A stretch of 64,000 bases of DNA from Actinokineospora alba (GCF_004362515.1 NZ_SNXU01000001.1:868001-932000); one strand, 5' to 3'; shown: positions 16,360 to 25,408, counted from the first letter of the stretch. The notes: generated by a model not told the origin, from the letters alone. Made by a program: numbers and translations.

Positions 16360-16871
16360 CCGAGCGGGAGCCGATCCGGCGCAGCACCAAGCAGCTGATC
16401 GAGGACGGGCGCGCCCGCCAGGAGGCGATGGCGAACATCGACACCGTCCTGGCGGGGGTCCGCGGCACCGCGTACGACAACCACCAGAGCGTCCGGGTCA
16501 CCGTCGACGGCCGCGGCAAGCTGCTGGAGCTGTGGCTGCGCCAGGACGCCGTGCGCTGGGGCGCCGACCAGCTCGGCAGGCTGATCGTGATGGTCGCGCA
16601 GGCCGCGATGGACCAGGCGACCCAGGCCGGCTACAACAAGCTGGGCCCCATTCTGGGCGACAACATGACCTACGCCATCGAGTTGATCTCCGGCCGCTCC
16701 GCGCCCGCGCGAAACCCGCAGGCCAGGGGCATCACCGCCGAGGAATTCCAACGCAGGCGCGACGAACGGATGGCCAACGGCCCCACGAAGGCCGAACCGG
16801 TGGAGGACGACGGGTTCGACCCGGACGACCCGCTGTCCTTCGACCTGTCATCCCTACGTTCGGATCGTTGA
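16356..16871 (+). CDS. YbaB/EbfC-family protein 2
   Basis: A 171-residue second YbaB-like protein, translationally coupled to the first. The core is VRVTVDGRGKLLELWL followed by the helix WGADQLGRLIVMVAQAAMDQA, with a long polar and acidic C-terminal extension. It probably forms a heteromer with its neighbour. Paired YbaB genes next to WXG100 genes are typical of actinobacteria; their job there is unknown. Confidence 0.5.
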   Translation: MTEREPIRRSTKQLIEDGRARQEAMANIDTVLAGVRGTAYDNHQSVRVTVDGRGKLLELWLRQDAVRWGADQLGRLIVMVAQAAMDQATQAGYNKLGPILGDNMTYAIELISGRSAPARNPQARGITAEEFQRRRDERMANGPTKAEPVEDDGFDPDDPLSFDLSSLRSDR

Positions 16872-16940
16872 TCCGACCCCGTAGGCTGCCCGACGCACCC
16901 CGAACGTACGCCGATGGCTGCGCGACCAGGAGGACCTCCA

Positions 16941-18194
16941 ATGGCCCAGGACATCGTCCCGATCGAGCTCGGGCTGCCGCAGGGTGACGTCGTCACGCTG
17001 TGGGCGCCGCGCTGGCGGGAAGACGGTGAGGAGTGGGAGGCGTTCCTCGGGCACGAGGACGACCTCTACGGCTTCCCCGACGCCGCCCACCTCGCGGCCT
17101 TCGTCCGCACCACCGAAGAGCACGACCTGTCCGACCACCCGGCCTGGCACCTGGTGCCCGCGCTGTCGGTGGCCGAGCTGATGCCCGACGACGCGCACCA
17201 GTACGACCTGGTGGGCGTGCCGGAGCTGGTCGCCGACGAGCCCGACACGTGGGTGATCAGCGAGCTCGCCGACATCGTCGCGATCGTGCGCTCGCTCGCC
17301 GACGTGTGCGAGCTCGACGAGGTGCACGAGGTCCTCAACTCCGCCGACGGGTTCTCGGTGCTCGACCAGGGCACCTTCCCGTTCACCGGCCGCGACGGCG
17401 AGCGCCTCTGGACCGACCTGGCCGAGACGATCGCCGAGCGCTGGGACGAGGTCCTCGACGCGCTCGACTCGGTCGTCACCGCGCCGGAGGTCGACGAGAC
17501 CGCGCTGGAGAAGAGCGCCGAGGAACTGGTCGCGTTCCACGCCGAGGCCGCTGAGGCCGCCGCCGAGGACGACGACCTCGAGCCGGTCGACGCCGAAGCC
17601 GACGATGACGCTGTCGAGGCCGCCGAGGAAGAGGCTCCCCCGACGTTCTGGTCCGAGGTCGGCATCGACCCGATCAAGATCATCACCGACGGGTCCGAGT
17701 ACTACACGCTGCGCTGCTACCTCGACGACGAGCCGATCTTCCTGGGCTCCGACGGCAAGATCGACGTGGCGACGTCGGCGCGCGGGCTGGCCAAGTTCCT
17801 GGCGAACGGCGACCACTCGGAGAACGACATCGCCGAGGTGTCCACGTGGGACGCGGTGGCCGCGAAGGCGACCGACGGCAGCCTCGACCTGGAGGTCGAG
17901 ACCGACAACACCTACGTGCTGCAGGGCCTGGGCGACGACCTCGCCGAGGGCGTCGACGCGGTCGACCCGGTCCAGCTCGACCTCGCGGTGGAGCTGCTCA
18001 CCGACACCGCCGACTGGGCGGGCGACGAGTCGGTCGGCGAGGCGCTCAACCAGTCCGAGAGCCTCGGCTGGCTGGTCAGCTTCATCCTGGCCCCGGACCC
18101 GACCCGGATGGCGCCGAGCGCGCCGTTCGACAAGGAGTCGGCGACCTGGAACAAGCTGGTCCAGGACTTCGAGGACCGCCTGCGTACGCACTAA
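16941..18194 (+). CDS. Uncharacterised acidic actinobacterial protein
   Basis: A 417-residue strongly acidic soluble protein. Residues 1-195 and 230-417 look like related folded segments separated by an Ala/Glu/Asp-rich linker (about 196-230). Notable are YGFPDAAHLAAFVR in the first half and TSARGLAKFLANGD in the second, which suggests an internal duplication. The start at 16941 is set by an AGGAGG motif (16928-16933) 7 bp upstream; an earlier in-frame Met would add nine residues. Homologues have been labelled primosomal protein in some actinobacterial genomes, but nothing visible supports that. It follows the YbaB pair and ends at a strong terminator. Confidence 0.5.
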   Translation: MAQDIVPIELGLPQGDVVTLWAPRWREDGEEWEAFLGHEDDLYGFPDAAHLAAFVRTTEEHDLSDHPAWHLVPALSVAELMPDDAHQYDLVGVPELVADEPDTWVISELADIVAIVRSLADVCELDEVHEVLNSADGFSVLDQGTFPFTGRDGERLWTDLAETIAERWDEVLDALDSVVTAPEVDETALEKSAEELVAFHAEAAEAAAEDDDLEPVDAEADDDAVEAAEEEAPPTFWSEVGIDPIKIITDGSEYYTLRCYLDDEPIFLGSDGKIDVATSARGLAKFLANGDHSENDIAEVSTWDAVAAKATDGSLDLEVETDNTYVLQGLGDDLAEGVDAVDPVQLDLAVELLTDTADWAGDESVGEALNQSESLGWLVSFILAPDPTRMAPSAPFDKESATWNKLVQDFEDRLRTH

Positions 18195-18207
18195 GCACTG
18201 ACCTGAC

Positions 18208-18240
18208 GATGGCCCCGGCTCCCTGTGAGCCGGGGCCATC
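18208..18240. terminator. Bidirectional terminator between convergent genes
   Basis: Perfect 14-bp arms gatggccccggctc (18208-18221) and gagccggggccatc (18227-18240) surround a 5-base loop. It lies between the acidic-protein gene and convergent add. Confidence 0.5.
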
Positions 18241-18246
18241 TTCGTC

Positions 18247-19350
18247 TCAGTGCCCCATGAGCTTCGCGTAACCGGGCTTGATCACGTCGTTGATGATGGC
18301 CAGCCGCTCCTCGAACCCGATGAACGCGGACTTCATCGCGTTGATGGTGAACCACTGCAGGTCGGACCAGCCGTAGTCGAACGCCTCGACCAGGGCCGCC
18401 ATCTCGCTCGACATCGAGCAGCCACTCATCAGCCTGTTGTCTGTATTGACCGTGACGCGGAAGCGAAGCGAGGTCAGCAGGCCGATCGGGTGCTCGCCGA
18501 TGGAGGTCGCCGCACCGGTCTGCAGGTTGGACGACGGGCACATCTCCAGCGGGATCCGGCGATCGCGCACATAGGACGCCAGCCGTCCAAGGTGGACGGA
18601 CCCGTCGGCGGAGACCTTGATGTCGTCGACGATCCGCACGCCGTGCCCGAGCCGCTCGGCGCCGCAGTGCTGGATGGCCTCCCAAATGGACGGAAGGCCG
18701 AACGCCTCACCGGCGTGGATGGTGAAGTGCGCGTTCTGCTGGCGCAGGTACTCGAAGGCGTCGAGGTTTCGGGTGGGCGGGAAGCCCGCCTCCGGGCCGG
18801 CGATATCGAACCCGACGACACCGGCGTCGCGGTAGCGCACGGCCAGTTCGGCGATCTCCAGCGAGCGCGCGTTCTGCCGCATCGCGCACAGCAGCGTCCC
18901 GATGCGGATCGTGCGGCCCGCGGCGGCGGCCCGGCGCTCGCCCTCGCGGAACCCCGCCTGCACGGCCTCCACGATCGCGTCGAGTTCCATGCCGCGCTCG
19001 GTGAACAACTCCGGGGCGTAACGGACTTCGGCGTAGACGACGCCGTCGGCGGCGAGGTCCTCCGCACATTCGGCTGCCACCCGGACGAGTGCCGCTTCGT
19101 CCTGCATGACACCGCACGTGTGCGCGAACGTCTCCAGGTAGCGGACGAGCGATCCGGAGTCGGCCGCGTCGCGGAACCAGGTGCCGAGTGCGTCGACGTC
19201 GGTGGCCGGAAGATCGGAATAGCCGTTGGCCTCGGCAAGATCAATAACCGTGCCCGGCCGCAGGCCGCCGTCGAGGTGGTCGTGCAGCAGGACCTTGGGG
19301 GCGGTGACTATGGCCTCCGGGGTCACCGGAGTTTCGACATGCTTCGACAT
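18247..19350 (-). CDS. add: Adenosine deaminase
   Basis: A 367-residue zinc enzyme that converts (deoxy)adenosine to (deoxy)inosine. Zinc and catalytic motifs are present: HDHLDG (His23, His25), the HAGEAFG segment, LGHGVRI and NTDNRLMS. The start is the ATG at 19350, 6 bp after a TACCGT -10 box (19357-19362 on the minus strand), so the message should be leaderless; the frame upstream lacks homology. In mycobacteria add sits beside deoA and cdd; here other genes lie between add and deoA. Confidence 0.5.
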   Translation of the reverse strand: MSKHVETPVTPEAIVTAPKVLLHDHLDGGLRPGTVIDLAEANGYSDLPATDVDALGTWFRDAADSGSLVRYLETFAHTCGVMQDEAALVRVAAECAEDLAADGVVYAEVRYAPELFTERGMELDAIVEAVQAGFREGERRAAAAGRTIRIGTLLCAMRQNARSLEIAELAVRYRDAGVVGFDIAGPEAGFPPTRNLDAFEYLRQQNAHFTIHAGEAFGLPSIWEAIQHCGAERLGHGVRIVDDIKVSADGSVHLGRLASYVRDRRIPLEMCPSSNLQTGAATSIGEHPIGLLTSLRFRVTVNTDNRLMSGCSMSSEMAALVEAFDYGWSDLQWFTINAMKSAFIGFEERLAIINDVIKPGYAKLMGH

Positions 19351-19575
19351 GCAGACACGGTACTCACAATGTGGGCTCACCCGATCGGGTAGCCACGCGG
19401 TCACGTATGGTTCGGCCCGGTCGCGAATCAAGCAACGCGGCTGTACGCCGAACGGTCCAATCGTCCGTGTCTGGACCGACGAACTAGCAACGGGTGGTGT
19501 ATGGACGCCTTTTGGGACTGGCTAGGCTCCCCACAGTCGTCTGCATCTCCCCTCCCCAGGACGAAGGTCACCTCC

Positions 19576-21345
19576 GTGAACGAGAGCACGAACCCCACGG
19601 TGTCGTTCGACCGGATGCGCAACATGCTCACGCGCGCGGCCGAGATCCGTGAGAGCGAACAGCAGCAGATCTTCGACGCCCTGGATGAGATCCATGCCAG
19701 GCTGTCGCCGCTGGAATCCATCGGGTCGGTGCGCAAGCGCCTGTCCGAGATGCCGGACCGCACCGAGGTCGCGGTGCTGGCCGACCGGCTGGACGCGGCG
19801 ATGTCGAAGCTGGAGTCTCAGGACAACGCGATCGCGGCCATCGCCCGCGCGGTCGACAGCATCGTCGACAAGCTCGCCACCCCGTTCGCGCAGCTCGACG
19901 GCCGTCTCGACGGCATGTCCGGGCGGTTCGAGGGTGTCGCGGGCCGGATGGATGGGCTGGAGGACAAGCTCTCCAACATCCACCGCCGCATCGACGAACT
20001 CGACCACCACCTGGACAAGCAGGACGGCAAGATCGACCAGGTCCCGTCCCTGGCGAGCACCCCGGTCCGCGAGCGCATCGAGCTCATGGAGACCGCGCTG
20101 CGCGGCCGCCTCGACGAGGTCGACGAGGGCGTGCACGAGCACCTCGACGGCACCAAGGACATCCTCGCGCGGACCGTCGCCGAGACGTCCGACGTGGTGC
20201 AGACGAAGATCACCGCTTCGACCGACGCGGTCCAGGGCAAGCTCGCGGAGACCGCGACGGCGCTGACCGGCAAGGTCACCGAAACCTCCCAGTCGCTGCA
20301 CGGCAAGCTGGCGGACGCCTCCTCGTCGCTGCACGGGAAGTTGGCCGAGGCTTCCACCTCGATTCAGGGCAAGGTCACCGAGTCGACCGACGCCGTCCAG
20401 GGCAAGCTGGCCGAGTCCACCGACTCGCTGCAGACCGCGCTGCTGGAGACGTCCTCGTCGCTCGAGGGCAAGCTGGTCGAGACGTCGGCGTCGCTGCAGG
20501 CGCAGCTCGCCGAGACGTCCACCTCGCTGCACGACAAGGTCACCGAGTCCTCTTCGTCGGTGATCGGCAAGGTCGCGGAGAGCTCGGCGTCGGTCGAGGG
20601 CAAGGTCGCGGAGTCGGCGCAGGCCATCGAAGGCAAGGTCACGGAGACCTCTTCGTCGGTGATCGACAAGGTCGCGGAGTCCGCGACCGCGCTGCAGGGC
20701 AAGCTGGCGGCGTCCACCGAGGCGCTGCACGGCCGCTTCACCGAGACCTCGGACTCGCTGCACGGCAAGCTCGACACCAGCGTCCAGCAGCTCGACAACA
20801 CCCGCCTCGAACTGGGCACCTCCCTCGGCGAGTCCCGCGACGCGGTCGCGCTCAAGCTTGAGGAGGCCACCGTGGCCCTGCAGGAAGCGCTGCGGGAGAC
20901 CAAGGAGACCGTGGACGCCAGCGACCGCCTGGAGGCGCTCGCGCAGCGCCTGGAGAAGGCCTTGGCGAACCTCGACGACATGGCGACCCGCCTGGACACC
21001 GTCGAGGACGGCTTCACGGCCCGCCTCAACGAGCTGCGTGGGTCGATCCAGCAGAGCCTGACCAAGGTCGAGGGCACGCTGTCGAACCAGCCGGACAACA
21101 CGTCGGTCGAGTCGATGATGAAGAAGACCAACGAGGAGTCGGTCCGCCGCATCGGCGGCCACCTGGACGAGGCCATGGCCACGTTCGCCGAGCTGATGAT
21201 GGGCGGCGGCACCCCCAGCCCGCCCCCGCCCACCGCGCTGCCGCGCCAGGGAAACCGCCGCCGTACCAACGGCAAGGGCCCGAAGTCGGCCGACAAGGTG
21301 CGTGACGACAACTCGGAGGACACCGACATCGCCGCGGGCGCCTAG
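19576..21345 (+). CDS. Long coiled-coil protein with 18 tandem 11-residue repeats
   Basis: A 589-residue protein that is almost entirely alpha-helical. Residues 1-200 are charged helices with heptad-like segments (RMDGLEDKLSNIHRRIDELD). Residues 207-404 consist of 18 contiguous 11-residue units of the type S-L-x-G-K-L-x-E-x-S-x. A further heptad-rich region and a Pro-rich, basic tail follow. There is no signal peptide or membrane helix. The GTG at 19576 is preferred (AAGG upstream; the following NESTNPTVSFDRMRN is a plausible N-terminus) over the ATG at 19501. The function is unknown; hendecad repeats suggest a scaffold, a membrane-surface amphipathic helix or a filament. It is flanked by a strong terminator. 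Confidence 0.5.
   Translation: MNESTNPTVSFDRMRNMLTRAAEIRESEQQQIFDALDEIHARLSPLESIGSVRKRLSEMPDRTEVAVLADRLDAAMSKLESQDNAIAAIARAVDSIVDKLATPFAQLDGRLDGMSGRFEGVAGRMDGLEDKLSNIHRRIDELDHHLDKQDGKIDQVPSLASTPVRERIELMETALRGRLDEVDEGVHEHLDGTKDILARTVAETSDVVQTKITASTDAVQGKLAETATALTGKVTETSQSLHGKLADASSSLHGKLAEASTSIQGKVTESTDAVQGKLAESTDSLQTALLETSSSLEGKLVETSASLQAQLAETSTSLHDKVTESSSSVIGKVAESSASVEGKVAESAQAIEGKVTETSSSVIDKVAESATALQGKLAASTEALHGRFTETSDSLHGKLDTSVQQLDNTRLELGTSLGESRDAVALKLEEATVALQEALRETKETVDASDRLEALAQRLEKALANLDDMATRLDTVEDGFTARLNELRGSIQQSLTKVEGTLSNQPDNTSVESMMKKTNEESVRRIGGHLDEAMATFAELMMGGGTPSPPPPTALPRQGNRRRTNGKGPKSADKVRDDNSEDTDIAAGA
20194..20787 (+). repeat. 18 x 33-bp coding repeat (hendecads)
   Basis: This 594-bp tract equals exactly 18 x 33 bp with no insertion or deletion. 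Each unit encodes 11 residues; examples are AVQGKLAETAT, SLHGKLAEAST, SVIGKVAESSA and ALHGRFTETSD. Copies differ at many codons, so the array is old and under protein-level selection rather than freshly expanded. Confidence 0.5.
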
Positions 21346-21358
21346 GTTCCTACACACG

Positions 21359-21390
21359 ACAAGGCCCACCTCGTGAGAGGTGGGCCTTGT
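21359..21390. terminator. Strong terminator after the coiled-coil gene
   Basis: Arms 21359-21372 (acaaggcccacctc) and 21377-21390 (gaggtgggccttgt) are perfect 14-bp complements around a GTGA loop, followed by tcgtttc. Confidence 0.5.
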
Positions 21391-21646
21391 TCGTTTCACA
21401 CCGCGCTCAGGTCACCAGTCGCACAACCCTTATGCCCGCTTCGCGGCACCTGGAACGCGCGTAAGCGTGGAAAGGCCGAGGGGTAGTGCCGGGCAGGCGG
21501 TTGCTCACGTCCCATCGGGCGATGGCCGCCGAAGCGGGCGCCGACGCAACTCCGCTGGCGGGGAGCAGCCCATGATGGGCTCCCATTGCACGTCCGCACC
21601 GGGACCCCCGAATGACCCCCGGTCGCCGGGACCGGGGGCGCACGAG
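21391..21646. other. Intergenic region with MFS terminator
   Basis: No convincing gene is seen. A hairpin with arms cccccggt (21616-21623) and accggggg (21631-21638) lies 8 bp past the stop of the minus-strand MFS gene and should be its terminator. A minus-strand open frame of 78 codons (21407-21643) has no protein-like composition. Confidence 0.5.
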
Positions 21647-23161
21647 TCAGGCTGCGACCGGTTCCGCCTTCTTCGCCGGTGCGGGCACGTGCCGCAGCGT
21701 GCGGTAGGCGAAGGCGGCGGTCAGGGCGACCACCACGGCACCGAACATCGCCGTGATCGTGAAGCCCTCGGTGAAGGCGATGCGGGCCGCCGTGATCACC
21801 GTCGGATCGCCCGACGCGACCGCTCCGCCGAGGGTTTCCTGGGCGATCCGGGCGAGGTCCGCGGGCAGCGAGCCCACCCGCCCGGCCATGTCGGCGTGAT
21901 AGATCGCCGCGCCGACGCTGCCGAGGATGGCCATGCCGAGGGCGGCGCCGAGTTCGCTGCCGGTTTCCGATACCGCCGATGCGGCACCGGCTTGTTCGGC
22001 GGGGGCCGCGGTGAGGATCAGGTCGGCCAGCAGGGACACCGTCATCAGGACGCCGCCCGCGACCAGGCCTGAGCCGACCAAGACGAGCCACAGCGGTGAG
22101 TCCGCCCGGACCTGGGTGAGCACTACGAACGCCGAGGCGAGCACGACGAGGCCGGAGGTGACCAGCTTCGACACGTGCACCTTGTTGGCGAGCATCCCGG
22201 AGATGGTCATGCACACCATCACCCCGGGCATCACCGCGAGCGACCACAGCGCCGCCTTGATCGGGCTCATGCCGAGCACCAGCTGCAGGTACTGGTTGGT
22301 GAACAAGGTGATCCCGATGAAGCAGAACATGCTCACCACGCTGACCGTGACCGCCGCGCTGAAGGTCCGGTTCGCGAACAGGGCCAGGTCGACCAGCGGG
22401 TTCGCCGTGGTGCGCTGCCGGTGGATGAACACGGCGCCGAGTGCCAAGCCGAGGATGAGCGCCGCGACCGAGTCGAGAGCGAGGCCGTCGACGGCGAGCT
22501 GCTTGATCCCGTAGATCACCGCGATCATCGCCACGAGGGACATGCCCGCGCCCGCCAGGTCGAAGCGACCGGACTCCGGGGCGCGGAACTCCGGGAGCAG
22601 CAGCGGGCCCACGACCAGCAGCAGCGCCATCGCCGGGACGTTGATCAGGAACGCCGAGCCCCACCAGAAGTGGTCGAGCAGGAAGCCGCCGACGATGGGG
22701 CCGATGGTCGCGCCCAGGGTCAGGCCTGCGGTCCAGACCGCGATCGCGGTCTTGCGCTGCGCGGCGTCATGGAACATGTTGCGGATCAGGGCCAGGGTGG
22801 ACGGCATGAGCGTCGCGCCCGCCAGGCCGAGGAGGCCGCGGGTGAGGATCAGCAGTTCCGCGGAGTTCGAGTAGGCCGCCGCCACCGACGCCACGCCGAA
22901 GGCCGCCGCGCCGATCAGCAGGAGTTTGCGGCGGCCGATCCGGTCACCGACCGCGCCCATGGTGATCAGCAGGCCGGCGAGGACGAAGCCGTAGGCGTCC
23001 ATGATCCAGAGCTGCTGGGTGGCCGTCGGTCCGAGGTCGGCGCTGATGAAGGGCAGGGCGAAGAACAGGACGCTGACGTCCATCGAGACCAGCAGGCACG
23101 GCAGGACGAGCACCGCGAGCCCGATCCATTCCTTGCGTCCGGCGACGAGATTGTCGTTCAT
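21647..23161 (-). CDS. MFS drug efflux transporter, DHA2 (14-helix) type
   Basis: A 504-residue polytopic membrane protein of the QacA/EmrB-like drug:H+ antiporter group. Motif A is DRIGRRKLLLIG near residue 73; the N-terminal DVSVLFFALPFISADLG and GLAGATLMPSTLALIRNMF (motif C-like) are typical. Fourteen hydrophobic segments can be followed to the C-terminal charged tail. The ATG at 23161 has an AGGGGG Shine-Dalgarno just upstream; a longer frame starting at 23191 would cover the operator. It is divergent from a TetR gene with two palindromic operators between them, so it is probably induced by its drug substrate. Confidence 0.5.
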   Translation of the reverse strand: MNDNLVAGRKEWIGLAVLVLPCLLVSMDVSVLFFALPFISADLGPTATQQLWIMDAYGFVLAGLLITMGAVGDRIGRRKLLLIGAAAFGVASVAAAYSNSAELLILTRGLLGLAGATLMPSTLALIRNMFHDAAQRKTAIAVWTAGLTLGATIGPIVGGFLLDHFWWGSAFLINVPAMALLLVVGPLLLPEFRAPESGRFDLAGAGMSLVAMIAVIYGIKQLAVDGLALDSVAALILGLALGAVFIHRQRTTANPLVDLALFANRTFSAAVTVSVVSMFCFIGITLFTNQYLQLVLGMSPIKAALWSLAVMPGVMVCMTISGMLANKVHVSKLVTSGLVVLASAFVVLTQVRADSPLWLVLVGSGLVAGGVLMTVSLLADLILTAAPAEQAGAASAVSETGSELGAALGMAILGSVGAAIYHADMAGRVGSLPADLARIAQETLGGAVASGDPTVITAARIAFTEGFTITAMFGAVVVALTAAFAYRTLRHVPAPAKKAEPVAA

Positions 23162-23180
23162 TGGGCATCCCCCTCTAACT

Positions 23181-23217
23181 GCGTATGTCATACGCGCTTC
23201 TGCGTAAGTTATACGCA
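23181..23217. promoter_or_regulatory. Two tandem TetR operators
   Basis: GCGTATGTCATACGC (23181-23195) is palindromic with 7-bp arms. TGCGTAAGTTATACGCA (23201-23217) has 6-bp arms TGCGTA and TACGCA. Their centres are 21 bp apart, two helical turns, so two TetR dimers can bind on one DNA face. A TAGGAT -10-like box for tetR follows at 23222-23227. Confidence 0.5.
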
Positions 23218-23259
23218 GAACTAGGATGTGGAGTCAACCCGGACCGGAAAGCGGAGGAC

Positions 23260-23997
23260 ATGGCGGAGCAGACGAGCACCGGCTTGCCCCGGAGCATCGA
23301 GGCGGCATGGGGGCTGGGCGAGCGGCCCAGCCGCGGCCCCAAGCCCGGCCTGACCCTGGGCCGCATCGTCGCGGCGGCGATCACGGTCGCGGACACCGAG
23401 GGCCTAGACGCGCTGTCGATGAGCCGGGTCGCGAAAGAGCTCGGCTCCAGCGCGATGTCGCTGTACCGCTACGTGACGGCGAAGGACGAGCTGCTGACCC
23501 TGATGGTCGACGCGGGCTACGGCCCCCCGCCCGAACCGTCGCCCGACGACTGGCGCGCGGGATTGACGAACTGGGCGCGGGCGGAGTTCCTGGCGCTGAT
23601 CACCCGCCCCTGGCTGGTCCAGGTGCCGATCGCCGGCCCGCCCGTGACGCCGAACCAGCTCGGCTGGCTGGAGAGCGGGCTGAAGTCACTGTCCCGCACC
23701 GGGTTGGACGCGGCCGAGAAGATGTCGGCGATCCTGCTGGTGACCGGCTACTCCCGCAACGCCGCGACGCTCGCGATCCAGGTCGTCGCGCCGCCCGGCG
23801 AGCAGATCATGCCCGACTACGCCGCCGTCATCCGCAAACTGATCGACCCGAACACCTTCCCCGAGCTGACCGCTGTCGTGGACTCAGGCATCTTCGACGC
23901 CGACGACGACCACTCCGCCGAGTTCGACTTCGGGCTCGACCGCATCCTCGACGGCGTCGCCGCGCTGCTCCCTAAGGGCGCAGCGTCTCGAGAATGA
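23260..23997 (+). CDS. TetR family repressor of the MFS pump
   Basis: A 245-residue regulator. The helix-turn-helix is ALSMSRVAKELGSSAMSLYRYV, preceded by GLTLGRIVAAAITVADTEGL; the larger C-terminal domain resembles the TetR_C class of tetracycline-type repressors. The ATG at 23260 is chosen because GGAGG lies directly upstream and the frame upstream passes through the operators. It probably represses itself and the divergent efflux gene. Its last 26 bp overlap the convergent deoA gene. Confidence 0.5.
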   Translation: MAEQTSTGLPRSIEAAWGLGERPSRGPKPGLTLGRIVAAAITVADTEGLDALSMSRVAKELGSSAMSLYRYVTAKDELLTLMVDAGYGPPPEPSPDDWRAGLTNWARAEFLALITRPWLVQVPIAGPPVTPNQLGWLESGLKSLSRTGLDAAEKMSAILLVTGYSRNAATLAIQVVAPPGEQIMPDYAAVIRKLIDPNTFPELTAVVDSGIFDADDDHSAEFDFGLDRILDGVAALLPKGAASRE

Positions 23998-25258
23998 GCG
24001 GCCCGATCTCCGGGGCGGTGTCGCCGATCTCGTACGAACCCACCAAAGTGGACAGTGCGGCGTCGACGGCCTCCGGCGTGTCGGTTCGCAGTTCCAGCAC
24101 CGGATCCCCGGCACGCACCGACTCGCCCGGCTTGGCGTGGCAGAGGATTCCCGCCGCGGCCTGCACCGGGTCCTCCTTGCGGGCCCGGCCCGCGCCCAGC
24201 CGCCAGGCGGCGACACCCACTGCGTAGGCGTCGAGCTTGGTGACGACTCCATCGCGGTCGGCCTTGATCACGTGCACGTGCTTCGGCTCGGGCAGCGGCG
24301 CCTCCGGGTCACCGCCCTGGGCCCGGATCATCCGCGCCCACGTCTCGTATGCCTCGCCGGACGCCAGCATCCGCCCGGGGTCCACATCGGACAGACCGGC
24401 GAGGTCGAGCATCTCGCGCGCCAGCGCCAGAGTCAGCTCGACGACATCCGCCGGACCATCACCCCGCAGGACCTCGATCGACTCGGCTACCTCCACGGCG
24501 TTGCCCACCGCGCGACCAAGCGGAATGGACATGTCGGTGATCAGCGCCGAGATCTTCAAGCCCCGCGACACCCCGATGCCCACCAACGCCTTCGCCAGCG
24601 CGCGGGCGTCGTCGGCGGTCTTCATGAAGGCCCCGGAGCCGAACTTGACGTCGAGGACCAGCGCGTCGGCGCCCTCGGCGATCTTCTTGCTCATGATCGA
24701 GCTGGCGATCAGCGGGATCGACTCCACCGTGCCGGTGACGTCGCGCAGGGCGTAGAGCTTGCGGTCGGCGGGGGCGAGGCCCTCGGTGGCCGCGCAGACC
24801 ACGGCGCCGACGTCGCGGAGCTGGGCGAGGATCTCCTCGGTGGTGAGGCGCGCGCGCCAGCCGGGGATGGATTCGAGCTTGTCGAGGGTGCCGCCGGTGT
24901 GGCCGAGGCCGCGGCCGGACAGCTGCGGGACGGCCGCCCCGCAGGCCGCGACCAGCGGCGCCAGCGGGAGCGTGATCTTGTCGCCGACCCCGCCGGTGGA
25001 GTGCTTGTCGACGGTCGGGCGGTCGCTGTGCAGGGTCAGCGTCTCCCCCGAGTCGACCATCGCCGCGGTCCAGCGGGCGGTCTCGTCGGTGTCCATGCCG
25101 TTGAGGAAAACGGCCATGGCCAGGGCGGACATCTGCTCGTCGGCGACCGCGCCACGGGTGTAGGCGTCGATCACCCAGTCGATCTGGTCGTCGCTGAGCC
25201 GGGCGCCGTCGCGCTTGGCCCGGATGACGTCGACCGCACTGAACCGTTCCACCGACAT
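23972..25258 (-). CDS. deoA: Thymidine/pyrimidine-nucleoside phosphorylase
   Basis: A 428-residue cytosolic enzyme that phosphorolyses (deoxy)uridine and thymidine to base and (deoxy)ribose 1-phosphate. The family signatures VDKHSTGGVGDK and SGRGLGHTGGTLDKLES are intact, and RDVTGTVESIPLIASSIMSKK lines the substrate site. The length is normal. The long upstream extension of the frame is unrelated. Its product feeds deoC after mutase action, linking it to the aldolase-ALDH operon at 9.9 kb and to the nucleoside importer downstream. Confidence 0.5.
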   Translation of the reverse strand: MSVERFSAVDVIRAKRDGARLSDDQIDWVIDAYTRGAVADEQMSALAMAVFLNGMDTDETARWTAAMVDSGETLTLHSDRPTVDKHSTGGVGDKITLPLAPLVAACGAAVPQLSGRGLGHTGGTLDKLESIPGWRARLTTEEILAQLRDVGAVVCAATEGLAPADRKLYALRDVTGTVESIPLIASSIMSKKIAEGADALVLDVKFGSGAFMKTADDARALAKALVGIGVSRGLKISALITDMSIPLGRAVGNAVEVAESIEVLRGDGPADVVELTLALAREMLDLAGLSDVDPGRMLASGEAYETWARMIRAQGGDPEAPLPEPKHVHVIKADRDGVVTKLDAYAVGVAAWRLGAGRARKEDPVQAAAGILCHAKPGESVRAGDPVLELRTDTPEAVDAALSTLVGSYEIGDTAPEIGPLILETLRP

Positions 25259-25408
25259 GCCTCCACAGTCTCGATACTTCGTCAACCGTATCCTCGGCCA
25301 CACTCTCCGGTCTCGATGGAAGGGAACCGCCGGGGAGCGGGGTCGACGAAATCCGTCGGCCCGGTCGACCTGGTTCCCGCTCCCACACCCTGCATGGAGA
25401 TCATCAAG

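Noticed and set aside
21407..21643. 78-codon minus-strand frame in the gap after the coiled-coil gene
   Set aside because: Arg/Ser/Ala-rich without family similarity, no ribosome-binding site, and it overlaps the MFS terminator hairpin.
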